A stretch of DNA of 64,000 nucleotides from a bacterium (GTDB lineage Bacteria > UBP4 > UBA4092 > JAOAEQ01), in NCBI GenBank assembly GCA_026416715.1, contig JAOAEQ010000017.1, forward strand, positions 1-64,000, read 5' to 3'. The notes below the pieces were generated by a model. That model saw nothing but the letters and a program-made list of their open reading frames with translations, had not been told where the DNA came from and did not search any database. Positions 25,763 through 33,890 of the stretch are shown in pieces. The translations under genes were made by a program, and so were the position numbers. Every line of letters begins with the position of its first letter. The first letter of the stretch is position 1.

Positions 25763-26092
25763 TTATATTTCAATTTGAATAGAATCGTTATCTATCTTAA
25801 CTGGGTAAGTAGTTAGATTATGAGTTTCTAGGTTGGGGGTATTGCGGAGCATCGGGAAGCATAATGCTTCTCCAGTTCGGATATCGAACTGGGCGAAATG
25901 CAATGGACAGGTGAGTATATATCCATCAAGGGTTCCGCCGGTATGGAACGGTGCACCGATATGTCCGCAGCGATTTTCAACTGCATAAATCCTGCCCTGT
26001 AGATTCCCGAGCAGGATTCGTTTCCCCTGGACTTCAACGGCAATCAATCCACCGGGCGCAATATCCGATAATTTCGCTACTTCAATGAACAT
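25763..26092 (-). CDS. Rieske 2Fe-2S protein (NirD/ferredoxin-like), second in the cassette
   Basis: 109 residues that consist of a stand-alone Rieske domain. Cluster ligands C-x-H (NRCGHIGAPFH) and C-x2-H (LTCPLHFAQFD) are both present, with the intervening GG turn of the soluble NirD/biphenyl-ferredoxin type. It lacks any membrane segment, so it acts as a small electron carrier. Its start overlaps the end of the FTR-like gene by 11 bases, indicating tight coupling. It is last in a five-gene minus-strand run. Confidence 0.93.
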   Translation of the reverse strand: MFIEVAKLSDIAPGGLIAVEVQGKRILLGNLQGRIYAVENRCGHIGAPFHTGGTLDGYILTCPLHFAQFDIRTGEALCFPMLRNTPNLETHNLTTYPVKIDNDSIQIEI

Positions 26093-26432
26093 CAGCTATT
26101 CTCCTTTTCGCTTCTTCAGCCGAAATCTGCTCTAATTGCTCCGGATTGGTCACATCTTGATGAACGAACAACCCGCACCAACATCGTTTCATCACATCAA
26201 AATGTTCCCGATGATATGGAATACATGGGCAAATAATCCGTAGATTCCGTTCTCGGTCTTTGGTTAACCCTTGGCAGGGACAATAGGGACTACCATGTTT
26301 CTGTTCTAATTTTACTTCCTGTTCGAGCAGAAATTCAACTAATTCCGTATCCGGACTGAATTTATATCCTAACGGTTCAACCACTCTCTGATAGAAATAA
26401 CGCAACGCTTTTTTCCGAGATTCAGAATTCAT
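26082..26432 (-). CDS. Ferredoxin:thioredoxin reductase catalytic-chain-like protein
   Basis: 116 residues. Three cysteine pairs, C51-P-C53, C68-P-C70 and C84-W-C86, reproduce the order CPC, CPC, C-x-C of the FTR catalytic subunit, which passes electrons from a 4Fe-4S cluster to a disulfide. There is no gene for the plant-type variable chain here; stand-alone FTR catalytic proteins are known from anaerobes and archaea and use other partners. Neighbouring Rieske and glutaredoxin proteins are candidate donors and acceptors. Confidence 0.9.
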   Translation of the reverse strand: MNSESRKKALRYFYQRVVEPLGYKFSPDTELVEFLLEQEVKLEQKHGSPYCPCQGLTKDRERNLRIICPCIPYHREHFDVMKRCWCGLFVHQDVTNPEQLEQISAEEAKRRIADVH

Positions 26433-26525
26433 TCGGTTATGTTATAGTCGGCAGTTACCGGTGGTTAGTCTCAAAACAAAAAACCGACAACTGTTTTACC
26501 ATTTGAATTTACATCGTTGAATGTA

Positions 26526-26780
26526 TTATGACGTTAATCCTAACGCTTCTAGGAATTGGTCTGGATGATAACCAATGATAACCTTATCCCCGATGAGTAC
26601 AACCGGAGTTGCGGTTGACCCAGAAATATCCAACATTTTCTGAAACGTTTGCTCCTGTTCATCTTCATCCAACAAGTCGCAATCTACATAGTCAAATGGA
26701 ATGTTCCGTTCTTCAAAAAACTGTTTGGTCTTCTCACACCATGGACAAGTACTTAACGCATAAATAAATACTTTTTTCAT
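26526..26780 (-). CDS. Glutaredoxin
   Basis: 84 residues, a complete glutaredoxin with the active-site C12-P-W-C15 and the cis-proline loop TATPVVLIGDKVIIGY near 55-71 (TVP-like). The CPWC rather than CPYC motif is seen in several stand-alone bacterial glutaredoxins. It lies 5 bases after the first Rieske gene and 93 before the FTR-like gene, so a thiol-disulfide partner of the FTR-like protein is likely. Confidence 0.93.
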   Translation of the reverse strand: MKKVFIYALSTCPWCEKTKQFFEERNIPFDYVDCDLLDEDEQEQTFQKMLDISGSTATPVVLIGDKVIIGYHPDQFLEALGLTS

Positions 26781-26785
26781 AGTAT

Positions 26786-27097
26786 TTAATCCTTCAAATT
26801 AATATATATTTTCCCAGCTTCTCGTTTCAATGCATAGATTGGGATTTTGATTTCTTTCGCTTCGACCATTTGTCCTGTGCGGATATCGAATTTCCATGCA
26901 TGGCAAGGACAGGCGAGAATAAATCCATCGAGTTTCCCGGTGTGAAGCGGACACCCCATATGGGCGCAGATATTCGATATCGCATACATCCGCTCGCGCT
27001 GTTTAATCAATAAAATCGGGATACCTTTCGGAGAAACCAAATGTATCCGATTTTCGGCTATCTTATTTTCATCTATAACATAATGCCAAGACGACAT
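26786..27097 (-). CDS. Rieske 2Fe-2S protein, first in the cassette
   Basis: 103 residues forming a stand-alone Rieske domain: C-x-H in CAHMGCPLHTG and C-x2-H in CPCHAWKFDIRTGQ. It resembles the second Rieske protein (25763-26092) closely enough to be a paralogue; an additional C in GCP and in CPC is not shared. It starts 30 bases after the transporter gene on the same strand. Like its partner it has no membrane helix. Confidence 0.93.
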   Translation of the reverse strand: MSSWHYVIDENKIAENRIHLVSPKGIPILLIKQRERMYAISNICAHMGCPLHTGKLDGFILACPCHAWKFDIRTGQMVEAKEIKIPIYALKREAGKIYINLKD

Positions 27098-27127
27098 AGT
27101 ATTGAAATCCGAAATCCAACGGTTCCA

Positions 27128-28753
27128 TTATAAATAACTCATTGCAGAAATGACTAACCCAATCGCTGCAAGAACCCAGATATATGGAATGAGCTTTTTC
27201 GTTATCGCGATAACATCTACTCCGAGATAACTGGCAATCCAGACATTATGGGTATTGGTTGGGTCGCAAACTCCTTGAATTGCACCGACGGATATAAATA
27301 ATCCCATAATCGCTGGCGGAGGTAACGTTCCCGTCGCTAGCATTATCCCCGCAAGTCCAGAACCCATCCCCCAGACATTTAACGGACCGCGATATAACGC
27401 TAACGGTGCGAGTAGAGTGAATACTACAAGATATCCGAGTCTACTACTGGGAATAATGCTCGATAACAGCGGTTGTAAATATCCTTTAACGGTCTCCAAG
27501 GTAACCGATTTTAATAGCATCCCGATGCCAATCATTAACAATACTGCGGGAAGAACACTTTCTGCGCCTTCAAACAGCGCTTGCGTAAACGATTTGATAG
27601 CTCCTTTCTCCCAAGTAGTGATTAACCCCCAGATTAATCCGGCAATAAACGCAGCAAAAAATGGTACCTTGAATAATAAAACTAAAATGATCGGTACGAG
27701 CGGAGTCAGGAGCGCTAGAATACTGATTTTCTTTTTCGTCGGTTCCTCCGTTTGAATTTCTTCTGCCCAATAATGCACCATATTTTTTTTGCGTAATCCG
27801 ATAAGAATAAAAATTAATCCGATAAGAATGTATAATCCGGCAATTTTGATTGCAAAAGCACGGGTGATATCGGTTGGAACCCCGAGCGTATTTTCATAGA
27901 ACACCCAGCTACCAGGGAATAATGAGCCGCCAGCACAAACTCCAATTAACATTACCCCTGCAGCGATTAACGGCGGCGTCCCGAGCGAAAGCATAATCGG
28001 GAAGATAATACTGCCGACCATAATAATCGCACCTAATCCCCCGAGCGTGATAAACAATCCGGCAGTAACCAGCATCATAACAATAGCGACAACGACCGGT
28101 TTATCTCCCGCAAGCTCTGCTGCGATTCGGATGATCGCTTCTGCGATTCCTTTTTTCCGAACGAAAAGCGCGAGCATCCCGCCGAATAATGCTAACGTAT
28201 ACGCTTCATGCAAACGCAATGACCCTTCGCCGATAACTACTTTCAATACATCATTATTCGCTGCTAAATCGCGTAGGTAACTGAACGATTTACTCAATCC
28301 ACTCGTCGTCAATTTCGTCCAGATTTGCGAGCCGTATGAAGTCAAAATGATTACTTCCCGTTCGGTAAGTTCAGCCGATTTACCATATTGGATCCCAAGA
28401 TAATAGGTTTGGCCATCAAATAGCCGCCGAGGAATAGTCCTACTATTCCCTAGGATAACTGAATACGACCTATTCGTTACTTTAACCGACTGCGTTTCCG
28501 ACCATAACGGTGTTCCGCCGGTTGATTCACTATAGAGACTAAACGTTATGTTTTGCGATTCTGCTGGTGCTAGCTGAACTGTCTCCGGAACTATACCTTG
28601 ATAGCTACTGCCAAGAAAAAGTAACGGAATACTGCCGATAATCGCAAATAGAATCGCCATAAGCGGTAACGCTAACAACGCAGAAATTTTATTCAGATAC
28701 ATTAATACCATCATGATTAAAAAGATTACTATTAATACTATTCCGATAACCAT
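27128..28753 (-). CDS. Ion-transporter-superfamily (CitMHS/GntP-like) permease with an inserted surface-type beta domain
   Basis: 541 residues. Two N-terminal membrane helices (3-21 and 25-48) and about ten more from 185 onward, with the hairpin-type segments GLGAIIMVGSIIFPIMLS and VCAGGSLFPGSWVFYEN of the ion-transporter superfamily. Between them, residues about 55-150 form a soluble beta-rich insert (TFSLYSESTGGTPLW, VILGNSRTIP, LFDGQTYYLGIQYG). The insert resembles the repeat found in secreted surface proteins of the type LYDAxTGG...LFDGxxxYLGIxVG. I know no transporter family with this module. A strong ribosome site (AGGAGGATACCC) fixes the start. The substrate is unknown. Confidence 0.8.
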   Translation of the reverse strand: MVIGIVLIVIFLIMMVLMYLNKISALLALPLMAILFAIIGSIPLLFLGSSYQGIVPETVQLAPAESQNITFSLYSESTGGTPLWSETQSVKVTNRSYSVILGNSRTIPRRLFDGQTYYLGIQYGKSAELTEREVIILTSYGSQIWTKLTTSGLSKSFSYLRDLAANNDVLKVVIGEGSLRLHEAYTLALFGGMLALFVRKKGIAEAIIRIAAELAGDKPVVVAIVMMLVTAGLFITLGGLGAIIMVGSIIFPIMLSLGTPPLIAAGVMLIGVCAGGSLFPGSWVFYENTLGVPTDITRAFAIKIAGLYILIGLIFILIGLRKKNMVHYWAEEIQTEEPTKKKISILALLTPLVPIILVLLFKVPFFAAFIAGLIWGLITTWEKGAIKSFTQALFEGAESVLPAVLLMIGIGMLLKSVTLETVKGYLQPLLSSIIPSSRLGYLVVFTLLAPLALYRGPLNVWGMGSGLAGIMLATGTLPPPAIMGLFISVGAIQGVCDPTNTHNVWIASYLGVDVIAITKKLIPYIWVLAAIGLVISAMSYL

Positions 28754-28884
28754 GGGTATCCTCCTGTTAAATAGTTAAATAGTTAAGTTTAATAGATTCA
28801 ATTCACCATAGACATAAAAATCACTACTATTTACCTCCATTATATTCTGTGTATCTTTATGCCTTAGCGGTTAGGTGCAGAAGT

Positions 28885-30099
28885 TTATTTCATATTTCCA
28901 AGATCGATAAAAATATTGGGGAACGTAGTCATCCAACTATAACAGAAAACGACTACGCCGTTACAGCCCATATCTCGCGCAAGTTGAATCTGCTGGGTTA
29001 ACTCCGGATGTTTCGTTCCTGCACGAACTGCTAATCCCGGATACACCGGAACAACTCCAGAGTTTGATTGCGATATTTTTATCTCTTCTTGAATCCCATC
29101 AAGGGAATAACGATAACACATCGGAGTTAAAAAATCTAAATATCCTTCCTGACACCAGGTCGCCCAATCCTGCAATCGGCTATCATGAAATCGGTTTTTA
29201 TAATAATCTGGGAAAACGGCGGCTGATAATTTCACCGATTTATTCTTCTGCTTAATCTCTTGGTTAATCATCGCTACGACATCCGTCACCTGTTGTTCTC
29301 GGAATCGCGACCATTCTAGCCATTTAACGGTATCTTTAGTTCGGTCAATCGTTCTCGGGTCATAAGCATATAATCGTTTAAATTTATCGAGTGCATAAGC
29401 ATTATAACCGAATTGGCTGGTTCCCGCAGCGTAGCGGATATAATCGAGATTAATCCCAGCGATCGCATAGGTTGAGCAGAGTTCAGCAACTAATTCTTTT
29501 AATTTCTGCTGAACCGCAGGCACTGATGGATTAACAAAATAATGGTTCGATTCGAATTTTTCAGTCGTTATACCATTTATATCCAAATCTAACCAATCCG
29601 GATGTTCATCGAGAAGCGGCGTTTGCGGATTATCCGTTTCCGGGCTTGGTCGCCAATAAAATATTTCCAGCCAACAATGGATTTCAAGATCCCGTTTCTT
29701 AGCTTCGTTAATAAATGTCTGAAGAACATTTTTTCCGATATACTCCGGCCGTTGTGGAAAAACTCTGCTCGGATAGATAGTAAATCCATGGTAGAACGTT
29801 TCAACAAACGCCATGGTAAACCGTGCGGTGGTTAAATCATCCAGAATTTTCGGTATTTCATTTATATCTTTCGGAGGACGAATCCATACCCCACGGTGTT
29901 CAATCAGTTTCGGCTGAGTATACTGAGTTCCTTTGTTTTTTGAAAAAACGGTGATACAACTATTTACCGTAAACAATAAAACGAGAGTGAAAATTATGGA
30001 AAGAAAACCAACGTGAATCTGAACGGGTTGATGCCTTTTCGGTCTTCTATTCTTCGGTTTTTTCGTCAATCCAGATAATCCCATATGCAATGCATACAA
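28885..30099 (-). CDS. GHL10-family (DUF187-like) glycosyl-hydrolase-like membrane-anchored protein
   Basis: 404 residues. A basic N-terminus (KKPKNRRPKRH) and one membrane helix (about 31-52) anchor the GHL10 barrel outside. Core motifs: HRGVWIRPP, FAFVETFYHG-like segment, LEIHCWLEIFYWRP and AGINLDYIRYAAG, then KLSAAVFPDY and LDFLTPMCYRYS. It is a paralogue of the secreted GHL10 protein at 24023 but shorter and without the fibronectin module. The TTG at 30099 abuts the LacI stop; an ATG at 30084 is as likely a start. Confidence 0.87.
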   Translation of the reverse strand: MYALHMGLSGLTKKPKNRRPKRHQPVQIHVGFLSIIFTLVLLFTVNSCITVFSKNKGTQYTQPKLIEHRGVWIRPPKDINEIPKILDDLTTARFTMAFVETFYHGFTIYPSRVFPQRPEYIGKNVLQTFINEAKKRDLEIHCWLEIFYWRPSPETDNPQTPLLDEHPDWLDLDINGITTEKFESNHYFVNPSVPAVQQKLKELVAELCSTYAIAGINLDYIRYAAGTSQFGYNAYALDKFKRLYAYDPRTIDRTKDTVKWLEWSRFREQQVTDVVAMINQEIKQKNKSVKLSAAVFPDYYKNRFHDSRLQDWATWCQEGYLDFLTPMCYRYSLDGIQEEIKISQSNSGVVPVYPGLAVRAGTKHPELTQQIQLARDMGCNGVVVFCYSWMTTFPNIFIDLGNMK

Positions 30100-31107
30100 C
30101 TACTTTTTCTTCGCACCACAGGATTCGCGAATAACTAATTCCGTTTCCAACAGTGAATCTTTAACTGGTTTCCCGCTAATTTTCTGAATGAGTTTCTCAG
30201 CGGCTATCGCGCCCATCTGATATTTCGGTTGTGATACCGTGGTTAACGGTATTTCAACCAATTCACAGATACTCAAATCATCTGTGCCAACTAGCGCGAT
30301 ATCTTTAGGAATAGTTAATTTCGCGTTTCGAATAACCTGCATCGCACCAACCGCTACCGTATCACAAACTGCATACACTGCCGTCGGACGTGGTGACATT
30401 TGCAGGACTTTTTCCATCGCTTGTGCGCCGGCTGAAATCGTAAATCCGCTTTGGATAATTCTTTTTCCATTTGGGTCAAGTTTATATTCACATAACGCTT
30501 TCTGAAATCCAGCCAGCCGATGCCGGCTCAACATCGCATGCGGGTTTCCTGCTAAATGAACAATATCCCGATGCCCAAGTTGTAATAAATGCTTCGTTGC
30601 AGTATATCCGATTTTTTCATCATCGACACTAACAAACAATCCTTTTACTCCTTGAACCCGTGAACCGATATAGACTACGGGTTTCTTCTCTCGATAAATA
30701 ATTTCATCTAAGTCAATCACATCACTCCCGAAAACCGGTGAAATAATCAACCCGTCAACGCCCTTACTTAACAACAATTCAACATACTTTATTTCTCGTT
30801 CTGTATCGCCTTCTGAAGTATTTAAAATAATACTATACCCTTCTTTTGCAGCAACTTCTTCTATCCCTTGAATAATTTCCGGGAAAAATGATGACATGAT
30901 ATCCGGAACCACTAACCCGATAAGAAACGTCTGTTTTTTAACCAAACCTCGCGCCATGATATTCGGGCGGTAGTTTAACTGTTTTGCGATGCGAAGCACC
31001 CGTTTTTTCGTCGACTCACTTATTCTCGGGTCTTGATGGAATACGCGAGAAACAGTCGTATGCGATACATTTGCACGTTTCGCAATATGTTTGATAGTTA
31101 CGCGCAT
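30100..31107 (-). CDS. LacI/GalR-family transcriptional regulator
   Basis: 335 residues. Helix-turn-helix at 3-26 (TIKHIAKRANVSHTTVSRVF), hinge KQLNYRPNIMARGL, then the effector domain with IGLVVPDIMSSFFPEIIQG and DGLIISPVFGSD. Conserved VGTDDLSICELVEIPLTTV near 275 closes the binding cleft. It directly precedes the GHL10 gene without a gap, so the repressor likely controls its own operon and the hydrolase. An imperfect palindrome at 31137-31155 is a possible operator. Confidence 0.95.
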   Translation of the reverse strand: MRVTIKHIAKRANVSHTTVSRVFHQDPRISESTKKRVLRIAKQLNYRPNIMARGLVKKQTFLIGLVVPDIMSSFFPEIIQGIEEVAAKEGYSIILNTSEGDTEREIKYVELLLSKGVDGLIISPVFGSDVIDLDEIIYREKKPVVYIGSRVQGVKGLFVSVDDEKIGYTATKHLLQLGHRDIVHLAGNPHAMLSRHRLAGFQKALCEYKLDPNGKRIIQSGFTISAGAQAMEKVLQMSPRPTAVYAVCDTVAVGAMQVIRNAKLTIPKDIALVGTDDLSICELVEIPLTTVSQPKYQMGAIAAEKLIQKISGKPVKDSLLETELVIRESCGAKKK

Positions 31108-31136
31108 AACCTCATCATTAATAAAACAATTTTAGA

Positions 31137-31155
31137 TTGATCGGAACCGATTCAA
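31137..31155 (-). promoter_or_regulatory. Possible LacI operator
   Basis: TTGATCGG-AA-CCGATTCAA, an imperfect palindrome 30 bases before the LacI start codon. Position and ATCGG/CCGAT symmetry suit autorepression; the symmetry is broken by one extra base. Confidence 0.3.
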
Positions 31156-31250
31156 ACGGATGAAATCTCTCCAATGAAATCCACACATTACGTTGAAAAT
31201 TATAACGTAATCTGTCTCTATTAACAATAAATTGATTGTGATAGTTGCGT

Positions 31251-31832
31251 TCATTGTCTTCTCTGTCGAATAAGATAGATTAACGGTATGCTAATAAAAG
31301 TGACCGCCATTTTAACCATATATTGTCCAGTAATCAATGGAACAACCGGAAGGACACCGATAAAAGCGATGCTAATAAATAATACACTATCGATCAAGGT
31401 TGATACAGCATTACTTATCAGCACTCGCGCCCATTTATGTTTTCCGACGTTTTGCCGCCACCAAGCGAATACTTCCGTATCAATCAGCGAACTGATAAGA
31501 TAAGCAACTAAACTTGCGAAAACGATTCGCGGCGTTGACCCCAACACACTGGAAAACGCAACGTTATGAGGATAAAATTTCGCTGGCGGTAGAAGGATAA
31601 CCAGCTGAATATATGCTGCTAAGATGATATTCGCAACGAAAGCGGCATATACTACCTGCTGCGCACCTTTTTTCCCAAGTTTCTCATTTATCAAATCTAT
31701 CAGAGTGAAGGTTAACGCATAAATGAATACCGCTGCTGGCACAACGATATTCCCCATAGCAATCGGTTTAGATGCAGTGACATTGGCTATCAACTCACAG
31801 GCGATATAGAGTCCAATTAATAGAATCGGCAT
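31251..31832 (-). CDS. yhhQ: Queuosine-precursor transporter (YhhQ/VUT family)
   Basis: I choose the ATG at 31832 (MPILLIGLYIACELIANV, 193 residues) because the upstream GTG frame from 31871 runs through a palindromic repeat (31847-31905). Six membrane helices, and family motifs ANVTASKPI near the start, FTLIDLINEKLGKKGAQ, SLIDTEVFAWWRQ and NAVSTLIDSVLFI are visible. Members import the queuosine precursors preQ0/preQ1 or queuine. It sits next to mnmG, another gene that modifies tRNA wobble bases. Confidence 0.93.
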   Translation of the reverse strand: MPILLIGLYIACELIANVTASKPIAMGNIVVPAAVFIYALTFTLIDLINEKLGKKGAQQVVYAAFVANIILAAYIQLVILLPPAKFYPHNVAFSSVLGSTPRIVFASLVAYLISSLIDTEVFAWWRQNVGKHKWARVLISNAVSTLIDSVLFISIAFIGVLPVVPLITGQYMVKMAVTFISIPLIYLIRQRRQ

Positions 31833-31846
31833 AACTAAAAATACCT

Positions 31847-31905
31847 CGGAAGAACTTAAAAACGAAAGCACGGAAAAATTTTTCTGATGTTGTTTAGTTC
31901 TTCCG
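31847..31905. repeat. Palindromic repeat with CGGAAGAAC arms
   Basis: CGGAAGAACTTAAA (31847-31860) pairs with TTTAGTTCTTCCG (31893-31905) with one bulge. The nine-base arms match those of the hairpin at 14796-14839. Confidence 0.5.
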
Positions 31906-31927
31906 TTCCTTTCTTCTTCCGAGAATA

Positions 31928-33796
31928 TTACTTTTTTGCTTGGAGATGGATTAAAAGTACGGTGATATCGCTCGGTGAAACTCCAGCAATTCGCGATGCT
32001 TGTCCCACAGAAATTGGTTTGATTTTGTTTAATTTTTCTTTCGCTTCATTACTCAACCCTGATACCGATGAATAATCTAAATCCGACGGTAGTATTCTCT
32101 GTTCCAACTCTTGAAATCGAGCGACTTGCGCTAACTGGCGGTCGATATATCCCTGATATTTCGTCATAATCGTTACCTGTTCTGCAACCGGCGCAGGAAC
32201 CTGCGCTGATTCCGGATTCAGCTGGATTAATTCCGCATATCGAATTTCCGGCCGTTTCAATAATTGCTCTAAACTCGCTACTTCAAACTCCGGAGTCTGG
32301 AGTTTGGTATTTTGAATTTTAACATACGTTTTTTTCAGTCGTTCTCGTTCTTTCTCAATTGCAGACCGATATTCATTAAACGCTTGATATTGTTCTTCTG
32401 GTATCAATCCGAATTTATATCCATAGTCCATCAACCGTAAATCCGCATTATCCTGCCGTAATAATAACCGATATTCTGCCTGGGAAGTAAACATCCGATA
32501 CGGTTCCTGAGTCCCTTTCGTTACCAAATCATCAATTAAAACCCCGATATACGCTTGTGACCGGTCAAGAATAAACGGCGGTTCACCGCGCAATTTCAAT
32601 ACCGCATTAATCCCCGCCATCAACCCTTGCGCCGCTGCTTCTTCATATCCGGAGGTACCGTTAATCTGTCCAGCGAAATATAAGTTCTGAATAAGTTTCG
32701 TCTCCAATGTTGGCAGAAGTTGGGTCGGTGGAACGAAGTCGTATTCGATTGCATAGCCCGGTCGCATAACTTCGACTTTTTCTAAACCGGGGATTGTTCG
32801 CAAGTATGCTATCTGCACGTCTTCTGGTAAGCTGGTAGATAATCCGTTCGGATAAATCGAAACGGTATTTCTCCCTTCCGGTTCTAAGAAAACTTGGTGC
32901 CGATCGCGGTCTGGAAACCGCATAACTTTATCCTCAATTGACGGGCAATATCGCGGTCCCCGCCCTTTAATTACTCCGCAATATAACGGTGAACGGTCAA
33001 GATTATTCCGAATCAATTCATGGGTTTGCGGCGTGGTAAAAGTTATATAACATGGAACCTGAACAACGTTAATTTCTTTTGTAGAAAACGAAAATTTCGG
33101 CGGAGGAACATCGCCATCCTGCCGAGCTAATCTCGAAACATCTATCGTTCGTCCATCTAACCTTGGGCAAGTGCCAGTTTTCAATCTCGCTAATTCGAAT
33201 CCCAGCGACCGTAAACTATCAGATAACCCGATAGCAGGAAACTCGCCTGCTCTCCCTGCGGGATACTGTGATAACCCGATATGGATAAGCCCATTTAGAA
33301 AGGTGCCAGTTGAAACGATTACAGCTTCAGCATAATATTCCCGACCGGTTTGCGTGCTAATACCACGTACCCGATTATCTTCAACGAGTAAAGAATCTAC
33401 CATCGCTTGTTTGATTGTCAATCGCGGCTGGGATTGGAGAACTCGCGTCATTTCCAGCCGATATGCTTCTTTATCCGCTTGCGCCCGTGGTGCCCGAACT
33501 GCTGGTCCTTTCGCTGTATTCAGCATCCGAAACTGGATTCCGGTTTTATCGATAGCTTTCCCCATTTCGCCACCTAGCGCATCTATTTCCCGCACCAAAT
33601 GCCCTTTCGCTAGACCACCAATTGCAGGATTGCATGGCATTAACGCGATGGTATCCAGATTGATGGTTAGAAGCAAGGTTTCGCAACCCATCCGCGCAGC
33701 AGCTAACGCCGCTTCTATGCCAGCATGTCCCGCACCAACGACTATGATATCAAATTTTTTGGATTCTATATTCTTTTTCTGTTCAATAGCTTCCAT
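31928..33796 (-). CDS. mnmG: tRNA uridine-5-carboxymethylaminomethyl modification enzyme MnmG
   Basis: 622 residues, full length. FAD site VVGAGHAGIEAALAAARMG (19-37), the CNPAIGGLAKGHLVREIDALGG block, the GTFLNG region, CPRLDGRTID and CPSIEDKV, and the YDFVPPTQL and FAGQINGTSGYEEAA motifs are all present. With MnmE (not in this window) it adds carboxymethylaminomethyl to U34 of certain tRNAs. Minus strand, 90 bases downstream of the ROK gene. Confidence 0.98.
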   Translation of the reverse strand: MEAIEQKKNIESKKFDIIVVGAGHAGIEAALAAARMGCETLLLTINLDTIALMPCNPAIGGLAKGHLVREIDALGGEMGKAIDKTGIQFRMLNTAKGPAVRAPRAQADKEAYRLEMTRVLQSQPRLTIKQAMVDSLLVEDNRVRGISTQTGREYYAEAVIVSTGTFLNGLIHIGLSQYPAGRAGEFPAIGLSDSLRSLGFELARLKTGTCPRLDGRTIDVSRLARQDGDVPPPKFSFSTKEINVVQVPCYITFTTPQTHELIRNNLDRSPLYCGVIKGRGPRYCPSIEDKVMRFPDRDRHQVFLEPEGRNTVSIYPNGLSTSLPEDVQIAYLRTIPGLEKVEVMRPGYAIEYDFVPPTQLLPTLETKLIQNLYFAGQINGTSGYEEAAAQGLMAGINAVLKLRGEPPFILDRSQAYIGVLIDDLVTKGTQEPYRMFTSQAEYRLLLRQDNADLRLMDYGYKFGLIPEEQYQAFNEYRSAIEKERERLKKTYVKIQNTKLQTPEFEVASLEQLLKRPEIRYAELIQLNPESAQVPAPVAEQVTIMTKYQGYIDRQLAQVARFQELEQRILPSDLDYSSVSGLSNEAKEKLNKIKPISVGQASRIAGVSPSDITVLLIHLQAKK

Positions 33797-33818
33797 ATCC
33801 TAGCTACAGGGATAAAAA

Positions 33819-33890
33819 AATAACCGCTAAGTACGCTACGATAATTCCAAAAATTCACTCAAGAGAACTTTTTTGCGTTTTTGCGGTTAG
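33819..33890. repeat. Inverted repeat overlapping the ROK stop codon
   Basis: AACCGCTAAGTACGC (about 33820-33834) pairs imperfectly with GCGTTTTTGCGGTTAG (about 33875-33890). The right arm supplies the TAA stop of the ROK kinase. The pattern is one of the imperfect palindromes built on accgc...caaag-type words seen in several gaps. Confidence 0.45.
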
